Shown: piece after piece, positions 48,403-57,100 of the stretch
How positions within the stretch are numbered: the stretch's first letter is position 1
Layout: each line of letters opens with the position of its first letter
Assembly (NCBI RefSeq): GCF_030824335.1
Contig: NZ_JAVBXX010000009.1
Coordinates: forward strand, 1 to 64,000
Reading direction: 5' to 3'
Source of the DNA: Azonexus sp.
GTDB taxonomy: Bacteria; Pseudomonadota; Gammaproteobacteria; Burkholderiales; Rhodocyclaceae
Length of the DNA stretch: 64,000 bases
The notes under the pieces: generated by a model
The model's database searches: none
Seen by the model: only the letters and a program-made list of their open reading frames with translations
What the model was told of the DNA's origin: nothing
Made by a program: the position numbers and the translations under genes

Positions 48403-49635
48403 GTGGCCAATTTTGCCTACAAGGGTCGCGATGGTGCCGGCAAGGCGGTAGAAGGGGTGCTGGAAGGCATCAACTCCGGTGCCGTCGCCGATCAACTTGT
48501 CGGGCGCGGTATTACGCCCTTGTCGATCAAGGAAACCCGGGCCAAGGCAGCGAATGCTCCCTCCGGGGGCATCGAGATCAAACTGTTCGCGCCACGTGTC
48601 CAGCATATCGATATCCTGTTTTTCTCCCGCCAGTTGCATACCCTGCTCAAAGCCGGTGTGCCGATCATGCGGGGCTTGGCCGGGCTGCAGGAATCGGCGA
48701 TCAATCCGGCAATGGCCGAAGTCATCCGGGATGTGCGGGAAAGCCTGGAGGGAGGGCGCGAATTGTCCGTTTCCCTGGCCCGCCATCCGAAGGTGTTTAC
48801 GCCCTTTTATGTCTCCATGGTCCGCGTTGGCGAGGCTACCGGCCTGCTCGACGAGATTTTCCTGCGGCTGTATGAACACATGGAGTTCGAGCGTTTCATG
48901 CGTGAGCAGGTCAAATCTGCCCTGCGCTACCCGATGTTCGTGGTGATCGCCATGGCGGTTGCGATTGTGGTCGTCAATATGTTCGTGATCCCGGCCTTCG
49001 CCAAGGTATTTGAAGGTTTTGGTGCCGAATTGCCGTTGATGACCAAAATCCTGCTGGGCTTCTCCAATTTCATGGTCGCTTGGTGGCCGGCGATGCTGGT
49101 CGGTTTGATCGGCTGTATCCTCGCCTTCCGGGCTTGGGTGGGGACGCGTAATGGGCGCATGCAATGGGAGGCCATTGCACTGCGCATCCCGATTGCCGGA
49201 AAGATTCTGCACAAAGCTGCGATGTCGCGCTTTGCTCGCAGTTTTGCCCTCGGTGCGCGTAGTGGGGTGCCCTTGATGCAGGCGCTCAGCAACTCGGCGC
49301 AAACCGTCGATAACACCTATATCGGCGGCAAGATCGAAGGCATGCGCGATAACGTTGAACGCGGTGAGAGCGTCTTGCGCGCGGCGATCAGTTCCGGGTT
49401 TTTCTCTCCCATCGTGTTGCAGATGATTGCCGTGGGTGAAGAATCCGGCGCACTGGACGACATGATGGACGAAGTGGGCCAGATGTATCAGCGCGAAGTC
49501 GAGTACGAATTGAAAACCCTGGGCCAGCAGATCGAACCGATCCTGATCGTCTCGCTCGGCATCATGGTGTTGATCCTGGCGCTCGGCATCTTCCTGCCGA
49601 TGTGGGATCTCGGTAAAGTCGCAACCAAGCGTTAA
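48403..49635 (+). CDS. mshG: MSHA pilus inner-membrane platform protein MshG
   Basis: A 410-residue GspF/PilC-type protein with two T2SF domains. It has RQLHTLLKAGVPIMRGL in the first and FARSFALGARSGVPLMQAL in the second, and three membrane helices, the last at the extreme C-terminus. It couples the MshE ATPase to pilin assembly. The start is GTG at 48403, 6 bp after mshE. Confidence 0.94.
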   Translation: MANFAYKGRDGAGKAVEGVLEGINSGAVADQLVGRGITPLSIKETRAKAANAPSGGIEIKLFAPRVQHIDILFFSRQLHTLLKAGVPIMRGLAGLQESAINPAMAEVIRDVRESLEGGRELSVSLARHPKVFTPFYVSMVRVGEATGLLDEIFLRLYEHMEFERFMREQVKSALRYPMFVVIAMAVAIVVVNMFVIPAFAKVFEGFGAELPLMTKILLGFSNFMVAWWPAMLVGLIGCILAFRAWVGTRNGRMQWEAIALRIPIAGKILHKAAMSRFARSFALGARSGVPLMQALSNSAQTVDNTYIGGKIEGMRDNVERGESVLRAAISSGFFSPIVLQMIAVGEESGALDDMMDEVGQMYQREVEYELKTLGQQIEPILIVSLGIMVLILALGIFLPMWDLGKVATKR

Positions 49636-49641
49636 TCGACC

Positions 49642-50067
49642 ATGCGGCGCTACCTCGAATCCGCAGTCATGATCCTTGTGATAGGTACTCTGGTCATGGT
49701 GCTGTTCAGTTCGCTGAACTCGGCGCGCGACGATATGGAAGAGGCCACCGTTCAGGGCGTCGCGCAGTCGATTCGTACCCAGTTGATGGAAGCGGTCGCC
49801 CACCGTGAGACGTTTGGTGGTCAGTTGCCGGCGAGTGATAACCCGATGGACTGGGTCCAGGCGAAGCCGGCGAATTACCTTGGTGCGGTCGACCGCATGC
49901 CGGAGGAAAAAAGCGTCTGGTATTACGACGCCAATTCCAGAGTCTTGATTTATGGATACCGTGATGGACGCACGGCCCGATTTCAGCTCAGCCGTGCCGC
50001 GCGCGCAGCCGGTGTGCGCGGTGTCATGTCGGGGATCGGGCTGGTTCGCCTGGAGACAAGTCAATGA
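49642..50067 (+). CDS. mshF: MshF-like pilus assembly protein
   Basis: A 141-residue protein with one N-terminal transmembrane helix (about 8-25) and a small periplasmic domain, 6 bp after mshG. Position (E-G-F) and topology match MshF of Vibrio MSHA loci; its exact role is unknown. Part of it (WYYDANSRVLIYGYRDG) resembles the soluble domain of pilin-like accessory proteins, but it has no prepilin cleavage motif. Confidence 0.7.
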   Translation: MRRYLESAVMILVIGTLVMVLFSSLNSARDDMEEATVQGVAQSIRTQLMEAVAHRETFGGQLPASDNPMDWVQAKPANYLGAVDRMPEEKSVWYYDANSRVLIYGYRDGRTARFQLSRAARAAGVRGVMSGIGLVRLETSQ

Positions 50068-50102
50068 AAAAGCTTGATCAGGCAGCGGATTGAATTAAGT
50101 AC

Positions 50103-50131
50103 TTGAGAAATAACCTTAGCATGGCTACATT
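50103..50131 (+). promoter_or_regulatory. Candidate sigma-70 promoter for the tandem pilin genes
   Basis: TTGAGA (50103-50108), 17-bp spacer, TACATT (50126-50131), 27 bp before the first pilin start. A separate promoter here would allow pilins to be made in excess of the assembly machinery. Confidence 0.45.
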
Positions 50132-50158
50132 AATGAGCTTGCGCAGCGTAGGGTAAAT

Positions 50159-50740
50159 ATGTCAATTCAACACACACCGTCCAGCACAGACCAGCAACGT
50201 GGTTTCACGTTGATCGAACTGATCGTTGTCGTGATTATCCTCGGCATCCTTGCCGCAGTGGCGTTGCCGCGTTTCATTGATCTCCAGCGCGATGCGCGCA
50301 TTGCCAAACTGCAGTCGGCGCGTGGCGCAGTCTCTGCTGCGGCATCGCTGGTTCACGCCACTACGCTGTCCCGCGGTAGCGTCGCCGATGTCGCCGCGTG
50401 CCCAGGTGGCGGCGGTACTGCCAATAACGATAATAATGCTGCCAGCGGCGGCACGGTATGTACCGAAAACGGTCTGATCTACATGGCCTACGGTTACCCG
50501 GCTGTCACTGGTTTTGGCGGCAATCCCGGCATTTTGTCTATGGCCGGTTTAACGGGTATTTTCAACCCGACCGAACTCGAATTAAAGGCCGAAGGCTATA
50601 CCTATGCCGGTGGCGGCAATGTCGCAACCTTCAGCGTGGTTGGCGCGACCAATCCGGCCAGTTGTTTCTTTACCTACACCCAACCGACCGCGGCCCGTTC
50701 TGCTGCGACGATCAGTGGGCTGACGGTATCGGGTTGTTGA
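50159..50740 (+). CDS. mshB: MSHA-type prepilin, mshB position
   Basis: A 193-residue type IV prepilin with a 15-residue leader cut after Gly in [14 protein letters not shown], Glu5 and the long hydrophobic helix. [21 protein letters not shown] is close to MSHA pilins, and two Cys near the C-terminus (SCFF and SGC) would close the D-loop. By order it occupies the mshB slot, though in sequence it is as MshA-like as the next gene. The middle is Gly/Asn-rich. Which of the two is the major subunit is not settled. Confidence 0.8.
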   Translation: MSIQHTPSSTDQQRGFTLIELIVVVIILGILAAVALPRFIDLQRDARIAKLQSARGAVSAAASLVHATTLSRGSVADVAACPGGGGTANNDNNAASGGTVCTENGLIYMAYGYPAVTGFGGNPGILSMAGLTGIFNPTELELKAEGYTYAGGGNVATFSVVGATNPASCFFTYTQPTAARSAATISGLTVSGC

Positions 50741-50767
50741 TTTTTAAATTTTAATAAGGAGCAGGTA

Positions 50768-51193
50768 ATGAAGGCGAGACAAGCGGGTTTTACCCTGATC
50801 GAACTGATCGTTGTGATCGTGATTCTGGGTATTTTGGCAGCGACGGCATTGCCGAAGTTTACCGATTTAGGGAGTGATGCACGTAAATCCGTACTGGATA
50901 GTGTCCAAGGAGCGGCCCTTTCAGCAGCCAATATGGCTTACGCAAAAGCCCTTGTTGCTGGTGCCGATGTGACCGCTGCATCCGGTGCAACAGCGACGAT
51001 TAATAGTGTTTCAGTTGCTCTGGTTTACGGATATCCTGCGGCAGCTGCGATACATGGACTATTGCAGGATGCTGGTGGTGCTACGTTTGCTGCTGGTACT
51101 TGGACTCTGAAAACGAATTGCACGCTAACGTATGTTGTGCCCACCGCTGCTGGTAGTACCCCAACCTTTACTCGCGTAGATACTGGTTGTTAA
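50768..51193 (+). CDS. mshA: MSHA-type major pilin candidate
   Basis: A 141-residue prepilin with a short 7-residue leader ([21 protein letters not shown]), then LPKFTDLGSDARKSVLDSVQGAA. The C-terminal Cys pair (NCTLTY and DTGC) would form the disulfide loop. It has an AAGGAG ribosome-binding site and sits 27 bp after the first pilin. Short length and position immediately before strong terminators fit a highly expressed major subunit. Its codon use is more AT-rich and less biased than that of its neighbours. Confidence 0.82.
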   Translation: MKARQAGFTLIELIVVIVILGILAATALPKFTDLGSDARKSVLDSVQGAALSAANMAYAKALVAGADVTAASGATATINSVSVALVYGYPAAAAIHGLLQDAGGATFAAGTWTLKTNCTLTYVVPTAAGSTPTFTRVDTGC

Positions 51194-51239
51194 GACGTCA
51201 GACAGAAAACAGTGGGCGGGGCTATATTCCGCTCACGTA

Positions 51240-51266
51240 GGAAATAGGGGACCTGCCCCTGTTTCC
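51240..51266 (+). terminator. Hairpin after the pilin genes, REP-like
   Basis: GGAAATAGGGG-acctg-CCCCTGTTTCC: an 11-bp stem with one G-U pair, 46 bp after the mshA stop. The shape and the GGGG-CCCC core resemble REP-type palindromes found near RAYT transposases in related bacteria, so it might be a repeat element used as a terminator or stabiliser. Confidence 0.55.
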
Positions 51267-51302
51267 AAAAAAGGTGAGGCGGAGATTCCTCCTCGCCTTT
51301 TT
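51267..51302. terminator. Rho-independent terminator between the convergent msh units
   Basis: AAAAAGGTGAGG pairs with CCTCGCCTTTTT (one G-U) with an A run on one side and a T run on the other, so it suits both the pilin unit and the converging minus-strand unit that ends at 51408. Confidence 0.75.
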
Positions 51303-51333
51303 CACGTTCAGCGTTTCCAGTTTTTCCAGAATA

Positions 51334-51349
51334 TTGCGGTCGACCGCAA
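51334..51349. repeat. 16-bp palindrome TTGCGGTCGACCGCAA, copy 1
   Basis: A perfect palindrome, followed by AA to give an 18-nt match with copy 2 at 58976-58991. It lies between the pilin terminator and the end of the minus-strand msh unit. Function unknown; candidates are a protein-binding site or a dispersed intergenic repeat. Confidence 0.7.
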
Positions 51350-51407
51350 AAAATCCCTAAAAATCGCAGCATTTTTCTTCTGCGGGAACGCGTCGATTCC
51401 TCGTCAA

Positions 51408-51776
51408 TCAGCGCTCAAACCAGCGTCCATCAATTTCAAATTGCACGATCTGGGTCTCACACGTTCTGGCGCGTATGGGTTTCCCGATATTTTTTTCGAG
51501 TGCTTTTTGTGCCGGACTGGCTTTGGCGCAGCCCTGGCGGCCAGCGTCGGGATGGCAGCGCATCAGCAGGAAGCGCCATTTTTTATCTTCGAGCAGGTAA
51601 TAGCCGGAACCGGCGAGAGCGACACGGCCGTTGATTTCCGGTAATTGGCTGTTTGCCGAAGCGCAGGCACGGCGTTTTTCCTGTTCCGTATTCTGTTTTT
51701 GACCAAACAGGAAAGGGAAGACCAGAACGCCGATCAAAGGGATGCCAAACAGCAGGGTGAGGTGTGTTTTATTCAT
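51408..51776 (-). CDS. Unknown small secreted or membrane-anchored protein at the end of the mshQCDOP unit
   Basis: A 122-residue protein with an N-terminal hydrophobic helix (LTLLFGIPLIGVLVFPFLFG) and a soluble domain with four Cys (RACAS, RCHPDAG, GCAKA, TCET), enough for two disulfides in the periplasm. It starts 42 bp after mshP on the same strand with a CCGGAG ribosome-binding site, so it is probably co-transcribed. I do not recognise a family; a pilus accessory role is only suggested by position. Confidence 0.65.
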   Translation of the reverse strand: MNKTHLTLLFGIPLIGVLVFPFLFGQKQNTEQEKRRACASANSQLPEINGRVALAGSGYYLLEDKKWRFLLMRCHPDAGRQGCAKASPAQKALEKNIGKPIRARTCETQIVQFEIDGRWFER

Positions 51777-51818
51777 CGCTCCGGATAAGGTAAAGCCTGT
51801 TTTTCTTTTGATCGGCCC

Positions 51819-52295
51819 TTACTCGGGGGCAATACTGGTCGCTACTGTCTGCAGGACACGTTCGACATAGCCGGCCGACGTGACGGCAGTGGCGTTGGGA
51901 CAAGCGCCACCTGTCGGCATGTTGCAGGCCGTTGCGGTGATGTTGTAGACAGTTAGCTTCTTTGGGACGCCCGGCGTACTTTCGCCTTCGTGGAACTCGC
52001 TTGAAGGCGTGCATCTGATGCTGACAACAAAACCCGTATCGCTAGTCAGGTCACGATGCCAGGTTGCGGTGGCGGCGCATTCATTATTCCGCAGCGCGCG
52101 ATACAAGCCTTCTTCCAGGCCGCTGCGTGCGGCGGCCAGTGCGCGCACTGACAGCACGTCCTGGGCTGAGGTCATGTGCTGTATCGAGCCGAAGCGCGTC
52201 ATGGCTGCGGCCAGTGCTGCCAGGATGACGAGAACGATGATCGCCATGACGGCGCCGAACCCACGTTGTCTGGATAGGTTTGCCGTGTGTTTCAT
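51819..52295 (-). CDS. mshP: MSHA biogenesis protein MshP
   Basis: A 158-residue pilin-like protein: leader MKHTANLSRQRG, then FGAVMAIIVLVILAALAAAM. It lacks Glu5, as is usual in MshP/PilX-like minor components, and has a Cys-containing periplasmic domain. The start is ATG at 52295, overlapping the mshO stop (ATGA), rather than a longer frame from 52370. It likely acts in the tip or initiation complex with MshO, MshD and MshC. Confidence 0.82.
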   Translation of the reverse strand: MKHTANLSRQRGFGAVMAIIVLVILAALAAAMTRFGSIQHMTSAQDVLSVRALAAARSGLEEGLYRALRNNECAATATWHRDLTSDTGFVVSIRCTPSSEFHEGESTPGVPKKLTVYNITATACNMPTGGACPNATAVTSAGYVERVLQTVATSIAPE

Positions 52296-53212
52296 GGGAT
52301 GTTGCTCACATGGGCGCCGAAGGCGAGGTTGACGCTTTCCTCGGCATCGGTCAGGGTGATTTCCATCCATACCAGCCCGTTCTGCTGCGTGCCGCCGTTG
52401 GCCGAGTAGACGAAGTTGCAGGATGCGACTTTATCGGCCAGTACCGGGGCGCCAGCGACAGCCGGGCAACTATTGGGTGTGGTCGTGCCTAATTCACGTT
52501 CGACACGATACAGAATGCCAGTGCCTCGGCCGTTGGTGGTGCCGGCACCTGAGCAGACAAAGGCTACTGAGCCGCTGGCCGGTACAACCGAGAAACGGCC
52601 CATGTCGTAACCGAGTGCCGATGCCAGCGAGCCGTTGCCCAGGCCGATGCGGTGCGTGCCGAAGGCATTGGTTGCGGGCAGTGTGGTGAAGCTGCTGATC
52701 TCTCGGCGATTGGTTCCGCTATAAACCTGTGCGGGCTCCTGATTGCCGATAACCACAAAGTCGCCAACCGCAGGCGTAACAGATTGGGACAGTTGCAGAA
52801 CATCGAAGGCTTGTTTCAGTGTCGCTGCCGTCAAGTCCAGCGCACACGATTCGGTTGTGTTCGGACAGGTGAGGCCGGCGTTTTCACGTGGCGTACCGTC
52901 GTCGTCGAGATGTGCGGCCATGCGGAAACGTCCACCGGCCCTGCTCGGGACGAACTCAACGCAGCTACCGTCGTGTTCCAGAATTGAATTGGGCACGGCG
53001 CCACGAATTTCCCGGGCCATGCGCCGTACTGTTGTATCTGCCGTATCGGCCAGTGCCGCCCGGCGCAGTGTCGCGAAATAGCTGTCTACGGCCGGTTTGA
53101 AGAACACGGTCACCGATCCGGCGAGGATGCCTGTCAAAACGATGACAACGATCAGTTCGATGAGCGTGAAGCCGCGTTGCCAATTCATCGCGTTGGCTTG
53201 TCCTTTTGTCAT
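52292..53212 (-). CDS. mshO: MSHA biogenesis protein MshO (minor pseudopilin)
   Basis: A 306-residue prepilin-like protein with leader ending [23 protein letters not shown] and a large Cys-containing C-terminal domain, comparable to GspJ/PilW-type components. The start is ATG at 53212, overlapping the mshD stop. It is part of the mshC-D-O-P minor pilin set. Confidence 0.85.
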   Translation of the reverse strand: MTKGQANAMNWQRGFTLIELIVVIVLTGILAGSVTVFFKPAVDSYFATLRRAALADTADTTVRRMAREIRGAVPNSILEHDGSCVEFVPSRAGGRFRMAAHLDDDGTPRENAGLTCPNTTESCALDLTAATLKQAFDVLQLSQSVTPAVGDFVVIGNQEPAQVYSGTNRREISSFTTLPATNAFGTHRIGLGNGSLASALGYDMGRFSVVPASGSVAFVCSGAGTTNGRGTGILYRVERELGTTTPNSCPAVAGAPVLADKVASCNFVYSANGGTQQNGLVWMEITLTDAEESVNLAFGAHVSNIP

Positions 53213-53667
53213 TGTGCCCAGCCTGTTCGCCAACTGATCAAGGACACGCTTTCATTGGCGTTACGCTGAACGGTTACAGTGATTTTCTTCGATGTTTCAC
53301 CGGTAAGCTCCATACCAAGCGTGGCATCGTCAACAGCGACACTGACGCTGTAGCCGCTCAGGATGGTATTACCCTCAAGATCGCAGATCGGCTGGCTGTT
53401 ATAGGCGGCAAAATCACCAATGTCGTCGAATGCCTCCCGCACACATCCCGTGCCAGTGCCTGTTCCAGCGGTGTAAGGAAGCAGCATCACCTCATCGAGC
53501 ATTCCTTCGGCGATGGCCAGCAACTGCTTTTGCACCATCGGATCGGCGCTGGCCCGGACATTGGTGTTGAACACCGAGAGCACGCCCGCCAGACCGACGG
53601 CGATGATGACGATGGCGACGATCAGCTCGATCAGGGTCATGCCGGATTGGTGGTGCTTATTCGACAT
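53209..53667 (-). CDS. mshD: MSHA biogenesis protein MshD (minor pseudopilin)
   Basis: A 152-residue GspI/PilV-like prepilin: leader MSNKHHQSG, then MTLIELIVAIVIIAVGLAGV, with Met instead of Phe as the first mature residue. The start at 53667 lies 11 nt inside the mshC gene, suggesting coupling. The C-terminal domain contains two Cys (GCVRE and ICDLEG). Confidence 0.83.
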   Translation of the reverse strand: MSNKHHQSGMTLIELIVAIVIIAVGLAGVLSVFNTNVRASADPMVQKQLLAIAEGMLDEVMLLPYTAGTGTGTGCVREAFDDIGDFAAYNSQPICDLEGNTILSGYSVSVAVDDATLGMELTGETSKKITVTVQRNANESVSLISWRTGWAQ

Positions 53668-54127
53668 GACCGGTCTCCGCCCATAAGGTGAGCTTGTATT
53701 CTCCACCGCCAATCAAAAATTCGTATTTTTGCGAGTTGTTACCGGTCACCTGGCCGGAGGGCTGGATCACCAGTGTTGCCGGTGTGACCGACAGGCTGAC
53801 GCCGGGAACACTAACGGTTGCGGCGCCACCGGGAATGCTCAACGTCTGGTTGCAGCCGTTGGCTGGGTGCGCATCGGCAATTTGAAGCGCAAGGACATCG
53901 CCGGCAACGCTGATGCAGACATTGCGTCGATGGCTGACCGCCGTCTTTTGTGCAAAACGCAGAGCAGCAGCGACTTCGTCACGCAACTGTACGATACGAA
54001 ATTCGTTGGAGCCGCTCAGTCGCGGTAGCACCGTGACCGACAGAATGCCGAGCAGCACAATGACGATCACCAGTTCAACCATCGTGAAACCCTGCATGAG
54101 ACGCAGGGATGCGGTGGGATGGCGCAT
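53657..54127 (-). CDS. mshC: MSHA pilin-like protein MshC (GspH/FimT type)
   Basis: A 156-residue GspH/FimT-like prepilin with leader ending LMQG/FTMVELVIVIVLLGILSV and the typical FAQKTAVSHRRNV helix continuation. The start ATG shares one base with the mshQ stop (TAATG). It is second in the mshQ-C-D-O-P unit. Confidence 0.83.
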   Translation of the reverse strand: MRHPTASLRLMQGFTMVELVIVIVLLGILSVTVLPRLSGSNEFRIVQLRDEVAAALRFAQKTAVSHRRNVCISVAGDVLALQIADAHPANGCNQTLSIPGGAATVSVPGVSLSVTPATLVIQPSGQVTGNNSQKYEFLIGGGEYKLTLWAETGHVE

Positions 54128-57100
54128 TAATACAACTCCCTCGTATGCACCGTCCGCCGTGATTCGGCCGGGTAGATACCGAAAGTGACCTTGGCGCAGG
54201 GATCGCCGGGGTTTTGTAGCCAGGGCATCGTTGCCAGATTGGCGCAGACATCGGCCGAGCCTTGGCTGATTGCGCTGAAGCGAACCTGCCAGGGGCCAAC
54301 TGCACCACTGGTGTTCAGGGTCGGCGTCGCCTTGTTCGGTGAGACGGTGAAGAGGGCTGTCGTCGGCAGCGTACAGGTGTCGTTGACGGCGATCCAGCTA
54401 TTGCCGCTCCAGTATTGGGTTCGCACGGCCATTGGTGGCGGGTTGGCGACGGTACCAAAGGCATTGCTCAGGCGCAGGCGGCCGGAACGAAGCAGGGTAG
54501 TTCCTTCGCTGCCGGTTGCCGATGAGACGCCATCGCTATCCACGGTGCGAACCTTTATGGTTGATGGTGCGGTCAACTTGTTAGTGAAGGTAAATTTCAC
54601 ATCGCTGGCCGGATTGATGGTGCCGCTGGAAAATTTGTCAGCCGTGACCGAAGCAGGGGCAAAACTGCCCGCATTAGTGTTCGCGTCCGACAGGGTCAGG
54701 TCGCGCGCCCAGTTACCTGCGTAATTTTCGGTAAGGTGATTAAACAGATCTAGTGCACTGACCTTGATTTTGAAAAACTGGCCGGAGTAAGTGAAGTCAC
54801 TGCATCCTTGAGTGATTTCAGTATTGAAGCGAGCCGGGATGAAGCGGCCGATCAGTGAGCCGCTGCCAGCGATGGCGGGAATCGTCGTGCCCAGATACGG
54901 ACCGCTGGCAGTGAAACGGAAGGCCCCGGTATCGTCAATGCGCAAATTATTGATCGACTCATCGTTATCCGGCATGTTGAACTTTGGTGGGTCGGTCGGG
55001 ATGGCGCCAGTGCTGTCGAGGAAATTTGCATTTTGGTCCAGCGATGCATCGCCTTTTTCTACCTGAAGTTCGAGGTCTGCGGCAACGAAACCTTTGGCCA
55101 ATGCATTGTTGCCCAGATTGGCATTCGCATCACCGATCCCGTCCCCATTGGCGTCATCGGCAGCTTGCCAGCAAACAGCTTTGGCACGTAACGCAAAAGG
55201 CTCCCCTGCGACTGCGTACTTGGCGCAGTCTGATGCCGGAGTTGTAGTGCATGTGCCGCTGTCGGCGGTAATCCAGATGGCGAAGGGGCGGAAGGTTGTT
55301 ATCACTTCACCGTTACGATTCTCGCCAGCATCGCCTGTGGCAGTGCTGCCAGTGTATTGGGCTGATAGCTTGATCTTGCCTGCTGAGGCGTAGCCAAGAT
55401 TACTCAAAGTCGCTATGCCGCTCCCATTGAAGCTGAGATTGATACCGTTGCCGGTACCTGGGTCGGTGCTTGGTAGATTGGTTCCATTCAGGGTGACGGG
55501 GTCGCTGCCTGTTGTCGGTGTGTCGTAGTTGAACCATAGACGAATTTTTTTTGTCTTGTTGTTCCAATTGGCGCTACCGCAGCTTTCGGCTTTCAGTGTC
55601 CAGTTTTCCGTCCGTGCGCACATTCGGTCGCCACTGGGCGGGATGAAGCTGAGCTGAGCCCCGGAGGAAGAAAAGGTCATCTGGCAGTTACTGATACTGC
55701 CATCGCTGCGTTTGCACACTAGCGGATTCGGCGCGGTTGGGGTGCCGCTGGCGCCAAGGGTTACCGTACTGTTGGCGGTATGTGACAGCTGTACTGTCGC
55801 ACTGCCACCTGTAAAAACAACCTGGTTGGCTTCGACGCCGGTTCCTAGCCAGTTGCTTGATGCACTTGCCGGTGTAAGGCTGAGTGTTACCGAACCCGTA
55901 TAAAGTGTGTTGCAGGCTGCATCAGAACAGGCCTTGAGCGTGATGTCGCTGGGGCTGCAAGTCAGGCCTGTGGCCGGGTGATGGATCTCGATGTGGTGCA
56001 GGTTGACCGCTGTTGTGACGAAATTATCGGAAAAAACGACGATGCCGGCGCGTTCGGCGATGTTGTGCGTGCGGTTTTTATCGTAGTTCGTGCTACCCGT
56101 CCGGACCTCGTCGACCGCTAAGGAAATTCGCTTCGATTCGTTGGTCAGATTTTCAGTACAGCGTCGGAACCAGCCGCCATCGTCATCGCCGCCTGTGCCG
56201 GCATCACCCTCCCGAGTATTGGGGGTGGCCAGCGGAATCGGGCGGAAAGGTTGACCGTTGCGCAGCCATTGAGAGGAGTAATTGATTGTGCTGCAAGCAT
56301 TCCAGCCTTTGACGACGGCTGCTGAACGAATGATTTCGTAATCAATCGTTTTGGTGCCTGCGATGAATGACTTTCGTCCATTGCTTGGCTCGGCAGAGAA
56401 GTAGGCCATGGTTTCTGGAGTATTGATTGAGCCGGTCGTGGTTTCCGAGCGTTCGAGCGCAATCTGCATGCTACCGGGAAGAACGTTGGAAATAACGCTG
56501 GTTAGCCAGGGTTGCGAGGGGGTGCTGGGAACATTGCCGGTTTCGTTATTCATAGTCTGAACCTGAGCTAGAACAGCCGGGTTAGTCGTGAATCCCGATT
56601 GAAAAGCAAGATATTCCCATTCTTTAGTACCACGGGATTGCTGAGCTTTTGTAATTGGAAAGGCGCATGCTTCGAGTTTGTGCCCATCGGGCAGGACAAA
56701 GCGTCCAGCTTCAATGGCAAGGAAGTTAACTGCCATGGCAACGTGCGGACCATCTTCGCCTTGGGGTTCGAGTGTCATGATTTCAAACCCCGATTTGGTG
56801 ACGTTTCGAATGCGGTGTGCTCCTGCATTGTCGCCATCATCAGTCGGCAAGGTGAAAACTAGCGGCGGTACGGTGAAGGATTGGGTGAAATTGACGACAG
56901 TCGGTGTTTTTTTTGCGTAGGTATCGATTAGCGTCAGTGCTCCCACCTCCATTTTCGGGGTGCCGTTGATAACCGGACTGCTCGCACAAGCGAGTGCGAC
57001 GATGTAAACCTCGCCAGTAAAATTACCGTTGTTGTTTCCTGTGCCACCCAATGGTGTGCTGCCATTTTTGATCGAGTCGTTATCAACCAGATTCAGCCCT

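Noticed and set aside
49884..49897. Third copy of the TGCGGTCGACCGCA core inside mshF
   Set aside because: It lies in coding sequence (Ala-Val-Asp-Arg codons common here) and lacks the outer TT/AA bases, so it may be chance; not listed as a repeat unit.
47383..50064. 893-codon open frame on the minus strand across mshE, mshG and mshF
   Set aside because: It lies fully antisense to three well-recognised genes and its translation is His/Gln/Asp-rich without any family motif; such frames arise from codon bias in GC-rich DNA.
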